From an uncultured Eubacteriales bacterium (GTDB taxonomy: Bacteria; Bacillota; Clostridia; Oscillospirales; CAG-272): a DNA stretch of 64,000 nucleotides. Location of the stretch: assembly GCA_905187695.1 (NCBI GenBank), contig CAJJIY010000005.1:8911-72910 (forward strand), read 5' to 3'. Below the pieces are notes generated by a model. That model made no database searches, was not told the DNA's origin, and saw only the letters and a list, made by a program, of their open reading frames with translations. How positions within the stretch are numbered: position 1 is the stretch's first letter; every line of letters starts with the position of its first letter. Shown piece by piece: positions 1 to 7,514 of this stretch. The position numbers were made by a program, and so were the translations under genes.

Positions 1-1
1 C

Positions 2-1204
2 CAGCTGACCGGCATCGAACTGCTGACGGCCGGTTGCATCGCCACAAATACCTTCCATATGCTCACACCTGCGGCAGATGGTTCCTCCTCTTCTTCGGCG
101 GCGGGCACCACCTGGTATAAGGATGTGGAAGCTCTTTGGAATAACCTTGACAATAGCTATGAAGACGGCGAGATCACGCTGTTGGCAGATCAGAATTATG
201 CCATTGACCTCACCGGCCACAACTTCTATGCGGTGGTTCATGTGAACGGCAAGGCCATCAATCCCGAGCTGATCACCGGCGCCGTGCTGGGTGGCGCTCC
301 TGAAGAGGGAACCGTTACCATGGATTGCTCCAAGACGGTCATCGCGTCCTCTCAGGTCACGCTTAAGGACAACATCGTGGTTTCGTTCAAGGGCGTTCGT
401 CTGGCTCACGGTCAGACCAAGCTGGTCGTCACCATTGCCGGCAAGCGGTTTGAACTGAATGTGGCAGACGCGGTGCAGACCGAAGCAAATGCCTACAGAG
501 CCTGGCACGAGAAATATCTGGATCCGAACGATCTTGACGAAGATGGAAATCCCAAAGAAAAGAGCCGGTACAACTACCTGACGGAAGCTCTTCCCGAATA
601 CACCTTCACTTTCGAGGGTCTGGTTCCTCAGTGCTACGACACCAATGTGACGATCACCGACGAGGCCGGTACCGGCACCGAAATCTTCAACCTGAAGGCA
701 TATTGCGAAACTGTCAAGGTTGATAAGCCCGAGTTCACCGCAGTGGCGGATGCGCTCCTCGTCTACGGCGAGGCTGCCCGCCAGTATGTGGAAAACGAAG
801 TAGTGGCCGCTCCCGAAGGTTTCGAGGCTCCCACGCCCGGCGATGTCTCCAAGACTGAGATCACGGGTGTTGTCTTCCAGAGCGCTCGTCTGAACCTTGC
901 CGACAAGGTTTCTCTGGTCTTCCGTGTGGAACTGACCGGTAATCTTGCCGAATACACCGTCACGGTGGGCGGCAACCCTGTCACGCCCGTGCTGGTGGAA
1001 GGAACAACCTACGATATTACGGTGGATCTGGCTGCCAGCCAGCTGACGGACGGAATTACGCTGTCGGTGGTGAAGGGCGAAGAGACTGCTACGCTGACCT
1101 ACGGCGTTGCGAACTACATCGTCAATATGCAGTCCGACACCGCAATTGCCAACTTCCTTAAGGCGATTTGGCTCTACGGCGTAGCCGCCGCTGCTACGGT
1201 TTAA
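2..1204 (+). CDS. Secreted/surface protein with Ig-like C-terminal module, 5' partial
   Basis: The reading frame is open from base 2, so the start and any signal peptide lie outside the window. The visible part is about 400 residues: a Ser-rich linker near the start, then beta-rich sequence. The last 280 residues match, segment by segment, residues about 820-1108 of the beta-helix protein encoded at 1741-7176: an FTF...PQC block, a YC block, a YG-A-x(2)-Y block, an APTP linker, then a second Ig-like strand set ending in Y-I-x-x-MQ. No sortase motif or S-layer domain is seen at the C-terminus, so the anchoring mode is unknown. It is followed 28 nt later by a small peptide gene. Function is unknown; an extracellular role is inferred from the relatives. 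Confidence 0.75.
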   Translation, partial: QLTGIELLTAGCIATNTFHMLTPAADGSSSSSAAGTTWYKDVEALWNNLDNSYEDGEITLLADQNYAIDLTGHNFYAVVHVNGKAINPELITGAVLGGAPEEGTVTMDCSKTVIASSQVTLKDNIVVSFKGVRLAHGQTKLVVTIAGKRFELNVADAVQTEANAYRAWHEKYLDPNDLDEDGNPKEKSRYNYLTEALPEYTFTFEGLVPQCYDTNVTITDEAGTGTEIFNLKAYCETVKVDKPEFTAVADALLVYGEAARQYVENEVVAAPEGFEAPTPGDVSKTEITGVVFQSARLNLADKVSLVFRVELTGNLAEYTVTVGGNPVTPVLVEGTTYDITVDLAASQLTDGITLSVVKGEETATLTYGVANYIVNMQSDTAIANFLKAIWLYGVAAAATV

Positions 1205-1232
1205 TCGCTTCGCGAAAGGAGAATGTAAGATC

Positions 1233-1352
1233 ATGAAAAAACTGAATTTTGTAACACCTGAAGCGGAAATCATTCTTTTCGCAAGTGCGGATGTCATTAC
1301 GGCCAGCACGGACAGCACGGATCCGATCGACATGCCGAAAGATAATCTGTAA
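1233..1352 (+). CDS. Short peptide (39 aa) of the D-[VI]-I-x-A-S family
   Basis: ATG at 1233 follows an AAAGGAG ribosome site (1215-1221) and lies directly after the surface-protein stop, suggesting cotranscription. The peptide starts MKKLNFVTPEAEIILFASAD and continues VITAST, then has an Asp-rich tail. The block P-E-A-x-I-x-L followed by D-V-I-T-A-S is paralleled in the 57-aa product at 32750-32923 (P-R-A-x-V-x-M-L, then D-I-I-A-A-S). There is no hydrophobic signal core and no Cys. Short proteins of this general form (Met-Lys, a P-E-hydrophobic block, D-I/V-I-x-x-S) are, from general knowledge, common and uncharacterised in gut Clostridia. Function is not known. Confidence 0.6.
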   Translation: MKKLNFVTPEAEIILFASADVITASTDSTDPIDMPKDNL

Positions 1353-1740
1353 GGTTATTTGACAAATTCACATCGGGCGCCTTCGGGCGCCCGCCCCCTC
1401 GCCCAACACCTCAAAAGGGTGTTGGGCTATCGGGCTTTGCGGCCCATGCTCGAAATTCTTTGCTTTTTGTCGCAAAGTGTCCTTTCTCCACGGATACCGG
1501 CGACAGGAAAAAGAGACCGACCATCCGCCTTTTTCATAGCAATGGACAACCATGGCTGACCCTGGACAGTCAATTTCGTTTTTACGCGTTTTTTTGGGTG
1601 GAACGCGGATCAACGCAATCGACAAACGGCCTTTCGGGATCGCAACCAGTGACACCAGTGAAACAGGGCGCGGTCAGACAAACCGCGCAAAACCGAGTCG
1701 TTACAATAAAAAGGAAAAAAGAAAGGAACAGGAAAAAGAA
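1353..1740. other. Gene-free spacer with a cluster of hairpins
   Basis: No convincing gene is present. The left part holds three successive inverted repeats: 1375-1392 (7-bp GC stem, TTCG loop), 1401-1427 (perfect 10-bp stem, 7-nt loop) and 1432-1445 (4-bp stem). The rest leads up to the ribosome site of the next gene. I do not see a good sigma-A promoter for the 1741 gene. Confidence 0.6.
1375..1427 (+). repeat. Two adjacent strong hairpins
   Basis: Stem 1 is 1375-1381 with 1386-1392, closing a TTCG tetraloop. Stem 2 is 1401-1410 with 1418-1427. Neither is followed by a T-tract, so this is not a classical intrinsic terminator. It could be an mRNA-end structure for the upstream operon or a dispersed palindromic element. 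Confidence 0.55.
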
Positions 1741-4700
1741 ATGAACATAAAAAAAACACTTCGTTTTTTCCTTCTTGCCTTTGCCGTTTCACTTCTTTTC
1801 ACACTGACCGCGCTGGCCGCCTCGGCCGCCGATCATTATGTGGTGCTGGATGAGAATGAAACCGAGGTCGGAAGGGCAGAAACATTGCAGTCGGCCTTTA
1901 CGCTTTGTACGGCCGATGGCTATACAATCAGATTACTGGACAATGTGACCGAACCGAACAATTCGGCAACGGTCAACGCATGGCCGACCACCGAACTGAT
2001 TATTGACGGTGACGGCAACAATCTGACATTCAGCAGTTGGGGCGTTTTCCTCCAAAAGCCGATCCGCACGGTCTTTAAAAACCTGACCATCGGCTCCAAC
2101 GCCTCGCTGGGTGAAAAGCTCTTTCATCTGGGCAACAGTTCGGCCGGGGGCTTGCTCACATTTTCCAATGTGACCCTGTTCGGCAACATTCATGCGGCCG
2201 GCGCCGACATCCTTATTAAAAGCGGCAGCTATCAAAGCTCGCATGACTACGGCATTTTCGACATCAATGATAACGCCAAGTTTTCCAAAATCACCATTGA
2301 GGACGGCACCTTTGTCTATTCCGGCTCAAAATCCTGCCTAAAGGTCGCCACGCTGTCAAGCGGCACTTCCGCCGGAGCGGAAGCCGATGCCGACCGGGCC
2401 ATCCTACGCATCTCGGGCGGCTCTTTTACCGGCGGCCCGCAAGGGGTGATTGATTTTGACGGTTATCCCGACCAGAACGGCCGTCTGACCAAATACAACA
2501 TTGTCATCGAAGGCGGCACTTTTACCAACCTTGGCGAAGGCGGTAACGCCTGCATTTTCCGTATCCGCAACCGTTCTTTCGGCAGTAAAGTCATCATCCG
2601 GGACGGCAATTTTGTCCACGGACAGGGCGGCCGCGGCGTTTTCAACGCGGCCGGCGCCACGATTGAGGTTTCGGGCGGTGAATTTACTTCTGCGGTTGGT
2701 GTTTTCAACTGCACGGACGGAGACTGCGTTTCCCCCGTTACTGTGAACGGCGGCGTTTTCCGCGCCACCGGGACAGGCTCTGTTTTGCGCATGGTCGCGG
2801 CCAATAACGGCAGAGATGTCGAAAAGCAGGGGCACACCGTTCTTTCCGGCGGTGAATTTTACAGCGAAAACGGCCCGATCGTGCTGTATACCACGGCATA
2901 TTCCGGCGCATCGCTTGGGATCACGGGCGGTACCTTCGCGCCCGGCGGCATTCAACCCGCCATTAGTAACACCGCCGCGGGCACATTCTCGCTGACCGGC
3001 GGCAAATTCCGCGGCATCATCGGTGCCGAGCCTGATTCCGGGTACGGCGTGGCGAAAAACGGCGAAGAAGAGGAGATCGTATCCTTGGAAACATTGGGTT
3101 ATTATCAGGTATTGGCCGCAAACGGCGAATCGTCCGGCTACTATAAAACACCGCAGCAGGCGTTGGCGGCCGTCACGGCCGGCGGCACGGTTCGGCTGCT
3201 TGCGGATGACACATTGAGCTCTTCGCTGGTGTTCAGCCGCGATTTTACCTATTTCTTTGACGGAAACGGTCACTCCCTGACCTTTGCCTCCGGCAAATAT
3301 ATTCAGATTGTCGGCACCGGCCGGATCACGCTCAGAAACCTTACGGTAGAGGTGGGTGCCGCTGACAGACTGAGCGCGCGCTGGCTCTTCCTTGACACGG
3401 CTTCTCAGGAAGCCAAGCTGACCATTGAAGGCGGCAACTATTACGGTTACTTCCTCGGCAACGGCGCCACGGTCCACATCAAGAGCGGAAATTTCTTCGG
3501 AAACAGCGAGCACGGTATCATTGATATCGGCAGTTCGCTTGCGGTCTCCCGTGTGGTAATCGACGGCGGCGTATTTACCTATACCGGCACCGAACAGCCG
3601 GGCGTCAGCAAGTCAATCATTTATGTGCGCAATACCAGCGGCCGTTCTTATGACGCCGCGGCCGGCAGTGACGGGCATGAAATTCTCGTTATCAACGGCG
3701 GCACCTTTAAGGGTGGTATTGACGGCAAAATCGAGATTTTCAGTTCCCGTTACACCGTCCGGATCAACGGCGGCGCTTTTAACAGCGTCGGCTCGGAAAA
3801 GACCCGTTGCGTCATCCGTCTGCGCAATGCGTCCAAGGGCGGCAAGCTTTACATCACGGGCGGCACTTTTACCCAGACTTATTATAAATCCGACCGGCGT
3901 GCCATCATCAACGCCGCGGGCAGCACCGTTTATATTTCGGGCGGTACTTTTACCTCGGATTATTGCGCCATCGGCATGACCGACTATGAGTGCCTTTCGG
4001 ATGTGTATGTGTCCGGCGGCACTTTCATCGGCGGAACGCTGGATGAGGACGAAAATCTCATTCCCGGTTTTGCCGATTTCATGGATTCCAACGGCCGCGG
4101 TAAACTGGAAATCACCGGCGGCCGCTTCCCGCGCAGCGTACTGCGCTATATGCCGGTCGGCTACACCACCTTTACCGACGCCAAGGGATTTGTGTGCGTC
4201 AAGCCGGTAATGACCGGCATCCGGAGCGCTTCCATCTCGCTCGGCTCCAGCATTCTGGTGCAGTATCATGTGGATCTCGCGCCGGAGGATTTCGGCGCCG
4301 TCATGTGCTTCAACATGGCAGGGAAAACGCTCACCGTGACGGGTATTCAGAGCGACCGGGAATGGATCTTTACCTTCCCGCTGGTCACGCCGCAGTGCAT
4401 GACCGATACCATTACGGCCGTGCTTCAGAAAAACGGCGCGGCACTGGATACGGTTCCGGACTTTACGGTCCGCGGTTATTGCGACCAGTTGCTTGCCAAG
4501 ACCGTGGCTGACGGGTATACCGGAAAACAGCTCACGGCCATGAAGCGGCTGGTGGTCGATCTGCTCACCTATGGCGCCGAGGCGCAGAAATACGCCGGGC
4601 ATCATGTGGAGACCCCTGCGGACGAAAATCTCGGGCTTTACGCTCCCACGCCTTACGAAAAGGCCACAGATGATTGCCGGAGCGTGTACAACACCGGCAA

Positions 4701-7176
4701 GGTGACATTCACCTCCGCCTTGTTGCGCCTTGACAGTCAGATTCAGGTCCGCTTCAACTTTACCGCCGCCAACACGACCGGTCTGGTGCTGAAGATCCGT
4801 ATCGGCACGGGAGAAGAGCGTGTTCTTTCCTACAGCGCAACCGAAAACGGATATACCGCGCTGAGCGAGCCGCTCTCCATCGCGGATGTGAGTACGCTTC
4901 TCACGGTCACGGCCTATGAAAACGGCACGGCCGGCTCGACCGTCACCTACAGCGTCCGTTCTTACATCGCGGCCATGCAGGAAAGCAACGATCCCGCCAC
5001 GGCGCTTATCCGCGATCTTTACACCTACAGCCTTTCCGCCACGGCCTATAATGCCGCCATGGGAACCTTTACACCGGTGCTCCGGATTGCCGTCACCAGT
5101 GATATTCATCTGTGCTATCCGGAGGCCGGCGTGCCGAACGCTGCCGGCTCGACCAACAGCTTTTCCGATGTGGCGTATGATCGTGTGGCCAAAATGATGG
5201 CCGCTATCAAGGCGCACGCCGACAGCACTTCTTATACGGGGCTGGATGCGCTTCTGGTGGCCGGAGATTTCTCGGACGATGGCAACTTCAACAATCAGTA
5301 TAACGGTACCAGCCGTGAGGACCCCAATCAGATGCAGAGTGTTGTCAACCTGCTCAAGCGGGAACTGAACAGCAACGGACTCGATGCCGCCAAGCTGATG
5401 CTGGTCATGGGCAACCATGAATATTATCTGGGCGAAAAGCACAACCCCGGCAATCCGTCCGCCGCGCTGGCCGAGGCGCAAAGCAACTTTATGAGCATTG
5501 TCAATTCGCTCCTTGCTTCGGATGTCAGCAGCGCCTATAACAACATCGGCGATGTTCACTATAAGATCGGTTCCTATCATTTCATCGGTCTGTCTCCTGA
5601 TATCAACCGTTGCAACCAATTCAGTCAGAGTAAGGCAGACTGGCTGGAAGCCGAACTGCTGAAAGTCAAGGCCGAGGCCGATTATGATCCGGAACGCCCG
5701 ATTTTCGTTTTCCAGCACATCGGTATTGCGGGCACCATGTACGGGTATGAGTCCGACACAACCTCCAATCTGTGCCTCAAGAAAGTGCTTGATCAATGGC
5801 CGCAGGTGGTGAATTTCTCAGGCCACACGCACGCCAATCTGGACGATCCCCGCGCCATTGATCAGTTCAACTTTACGGCGCTTGAGACCTGCACGCTCCG
5901 TTATTACGGCACCAGCGGCGGCTCGCCCACAAACACGGTGGGCGGTCTCTTCGGCGGCGGTATGGACGGGATTACCGAGCAGGGCGAAATGAACGGTGCC
6001 ATGTTCTACATTGTGGAGGTCGGCGCGCAGAATCAGATGCTGGTCCACCGCTATGATGTGCTGTCCGGCCAGTTTATCGGCGAACCGCTTCTTGTCGATT
6101 CGATCGGCCGCAAAGAGCTCTTTACTTTCAACGACGACCGTTCTTACTTCTCCGGCGAGCTGGAATACAGCGCCGAGGATCAACTCTCGCCCCGCGTGAT
6201 TTCGGCCAACTATGCGCTCTTTGATATCCCGAAGCCGGAAGGCGATGATTATCTCCAACGTTTCTGCTGCGATCTGTACGAGGGAAGCGGCAACAGCCTT
6301 TCCTATCGCTATCGCATCTGGCGTTTGGCCGGTACCAACCGCTATGACCTTCCTTATGAGGTGACGCTGCCGCTTGGAAATCTGAAAGCCGGCACGACCT
6401 ACACGGTCAAAGTGTATGCTTACACCTGCTGGGGCAGAGGCAGCCGTTCGCCGCTCGTTTATACCTTTACCACCGCGCCGGCTTCCGGCACGCTGACGCC
6501 GGACATTTTCAGTTTGTCTGTGAGCGGTTCGACCGTCAAGAACGCTGTCAATGGTGAAACGCTCCAAAAGTATGCCACGGCCACGGCCGGAAGTAGCAAA
6601 CTGACCTTCACCGGTGCCGGCAACTATCAGTACAATCTGAAAGACGAGTTTGAGTATCTCTACCGTTCCTACACGCTGGAAACCGTTTTCACTCTTTCCG
6701 AATTGCCCGCAAACGGCAAGACAGTCGTGCCGGTGGGCACTTACGAGACGGGTGGATTTGCGCTTCGGGTCATCGGAAACGGTTCCAACAGCGCCAATCT
6801 CCATTTTGCCATGATCAATTCCGACCGCTCGGTGTCCGAGGTGTCGGTGTCTTCTGCCATTAAAGCGGGAACAACCTATCATGTCACGGCCACCTATGAC
6901 GGTGCGAACATGAAACTTTACCTCAATGGCACACTGGTGGATACGGTGGCCGAGACCCGTGTCATGATCCTGCCCAACATCTACGCATTCAACCTGACCA
7001 TCGGTTCGGATGCCAACTGGGACAGACAGTACATGGAGACCGGTCTGCTTGAAAACGCGTACAAACGCGGCACCGGTGAATTGTACATGAAGGGGACTGT
7101 TTCGGTGGTGAACCTGTACAGCCGGGCGCTTACTCAAAGCGAAGTGACCAGTTCCTATCAGGCGCACAAAAATTAA
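1741..7176 (+). CDS. Giant secreted tandem beta-helix / phosphoesterase / LamG-like protein
   Basis: The frame is open from 1552, but ATG 1741 is chosen because it starts a clear signal peptide (MNIKKTLRFFLLAFAVSLLF, cleavage near A-S-A-A) after an AGAAAGGAAC ribosome site; product 1811 aa. Residues about 30-450 and 455-810 form two right-handed beta-helices built of repeated I-x-G-G-x-F rungs, each preceded by a similar cap (V-L-D/A-x-N-E/G..., A-x-T, I/V-R-L-L). Residues 820-1108 are the Ig-like module shared with the upstream protein. Residues 1115-1456 are a calcineurin-like metallophosphoesterase with TSDIH, AGDF, GNHE, FQHIG and GHTH. Residues about 1477-1580 resemble fibronectin III and 1617-1811 LamG/concanavalin. 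No LPXTG or S-layer anchor is seen. It is probably extracellular; the phosphoester substrate is unknown. Confidence 0.88.
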   Translation: MNIKKTLRFFLLAFAVSLLFTLTALAASAADHYVVLDENETEVGRAETLQSAFTLCTADGYTIRLLDNVTEPNNSATVNAWPTTELIIDGDGNNLTFSSWGVFLQKPIRTVFKNLTIGSNASLGEKLFHLGNSSAGGLLTFSNVTLFGNIHAAGADILIKSGSYQSSHDYGIFDINDNAKFSKITIEDGTFVYSGSKSCLKVATLSSGTSAGAEADADRAILRISGGSFTGGPQGVIDFDGYPDQNGRLTKYNIVIEGGTFTNLGEGGNACIFRIRNRSFGSKVIIRDGNFVHGQGGRGVFNAAGATIEVSGGEFTSAVGVFNCTDGDCVSPVTVNGGVFRATGTGSVLRMVAANNGRDVEKQGHTVLSGGEFYSENGPIVLYTTAYSGASLGITGGTFAPGGIQPAISNTAAGTFSLTGGKFRGIIGAEPDSGYGVAKNGEEEEIVSLETLGYYQVLAANGESSGYYKTPQQALAAVTAGGTVRLLADDTLSSSLVFSRDFTYFFDGNGHSLTFASGKYIQIVGTGRITLRNLTVEVGAADRLSARWLFLDTASQEAKLTIEGGNYYGYFLGNGATVHIKSGNFFGNSEHGIIDIGSSLAVSRVVIDGGVFTYTGTEQPGVSKSIIYVRNTSGRSYDAAAGSDGHEILVINGGTFKGGIDGKIEIFSSRYTVRINGGAFNSVGSEKTRCVIRLRNASKGGKLYITGGTFTQTYYKSDRRAIINAAGSTVYISGGTFTSDYCAIGMTDYECLSDVYVSGGTFIGGTLDEDENLIPGFADFMDSNGRGKLEITGGRFPRSVLRYMPVGYTTFTDAKGFVCVKPVMTGIRSASISLGSSILVQYHVDLAPEDFGAVMCFNMAGKTLTVTGIQSDREWIFTFPLVTPQCMTDTITAVLQKNGAALDTVPDFTVRGYCDQLLAKTVADGYTGKQLTAMKRLVVDLLTYGAEAQKYAGHHVETPADENLGLYAPTPYEKATDDCRSVYNTGKVTFTSALLRLDSQIQVRFNFTAANTTGLVLKIRIGTGEERVLSYSATENGYTALSEPLSIADVSTLLTVTAYENGTAGSTVTYSVRSYIAAMQESNDPATALIRDLYTYSLSATAYNAAMGTFTPVLRIAVTSDIHLCYPEAGVPNAAGSTNSFSDVAYDRVAKMMAAIKAHADSTSYTGLDALLVAGDFSDDGNFNNQYNGTSREDPNQMQSVVNLLKRELNSNGLDAAKLMLVMGNHEYYLGEKHNPGNPSAALAEAQSNFMSIVNSLLASDVSSAYNNIGDVHYKIGSYHFIGLSPDINRCNQFSQSKADWLEAELLKVKAEADYDPERPIFVFQHIGIAGTMYGYESDTTSNLCLKKVLDQWPQVVNFSGHTHANLDDPRAIDQFNFTALETCTLRYYGTSGGSPTNTVGGLFGGGMDGITEQGEMNGAMFYIVEVGAQNQMLVHRYDVLSGQFIGEPLLVDSIGRKELFTFNDDRSYFSGELEYSAEDQLSPRVISANYALFDIPKPEGDDYLQRFCCDLYEGSGNSLSYRYRIWRLAGTNRYDLPYEVTLPLGNLKAGTTYTVKVYAYTCWGRGSRSPLVYTFTTAPASGTLTPDIFSLSVSGSTVKNAVNGETLQKYATATAGSSKLTFTGAGNYQYNLKDEFEYLYRSYTLETVFTLSELPANGKTVVPVGTYETGGFALRVIGNGSNSANLHFAMINSDRSVSEVSVSSAIKAGTTYHVTATYDGANMKLYLNGTLVDTVAETRVMILPNIYAFNLTIGSDANWDRQYMETGLLENAYKRGTGELYMKGTVSVVNLYSRALTQSEVTSSYQAHKN

Positions 7177-7187
7177 CTCCAATGCAG

Positions 7188-7249
7188 AAGAGAAGGCTTT
7201 CCGGCCTTCTCTTTGGAAAATCCGGGGCAGAAACGGCCCCGGATTTTTT
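7188..7249 (+). terminator. Tandem terminators after the giant beta-helix gene
   Basis: First hairpin: 10-bp stem 7188-7197/7204-7213. Second hairpin: 9-bp GC-rich stem 7220-7228/7236-7244 followed by a T-run to 7250. Confidence 0.85.
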
Positions 7250-7392
7250 GCGTTGTCAAAGCGTAAAGTACATCATAGGATGAAAAGGGAATTCCGCGGA
7301 CTGTACGCCGACCGTGAAATCGGAATTTTTAACAGAATCTTCTCATTTTTTTTGTGAAATACTGAGAATTTAAAAAAAGTGCTCGTAAAGAC

Positions 7393-7421
7393 TTGACTAT
7401 TTGTTAAAAAAAATATACAAT
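7393..7421 (+). promoter_or_regulatory. Sigma-A-type promoter for the second beta-helix gene
   Basis: TTGACT (7393-7398), 17-bp spacer, TACAAT (7416-7421), in an AT-rich tract about 94 bp before ATG 7515. Confidence 0.7.
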
Positions 7422-7514
7422 AGAGTTGTGAAAATGTAACGTCAGCAGTCTGCTGTTTTCCTGCCGGCGTTGCAACAACCCCGTGATATTTCTGTAACAA
7501 AAGGAGAAAAAATC

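Noticed and set aside
1359..1364. TTGACA as a -35 box for the beta-helix gene
   Set aside because: No -10 hexamer at 16-18 bp; the position is occupied by the first hairpin.
1368..1655. 95-codon minus-strand frame
   Set aside because: Lies across the hairpin cluster and the leader of the beta-helix gene; no ribosome site.
3613..5796. 727-codon open frame on the minus strand
   Set aside because: Antisense to the giant beta-helix gene; no ribosome site, no signal peptide and biased composition. Caused by strong codon bias of the sense gene. The frames at 2404-3513 and 5818-7182 (minus) are rejected for the same reason.
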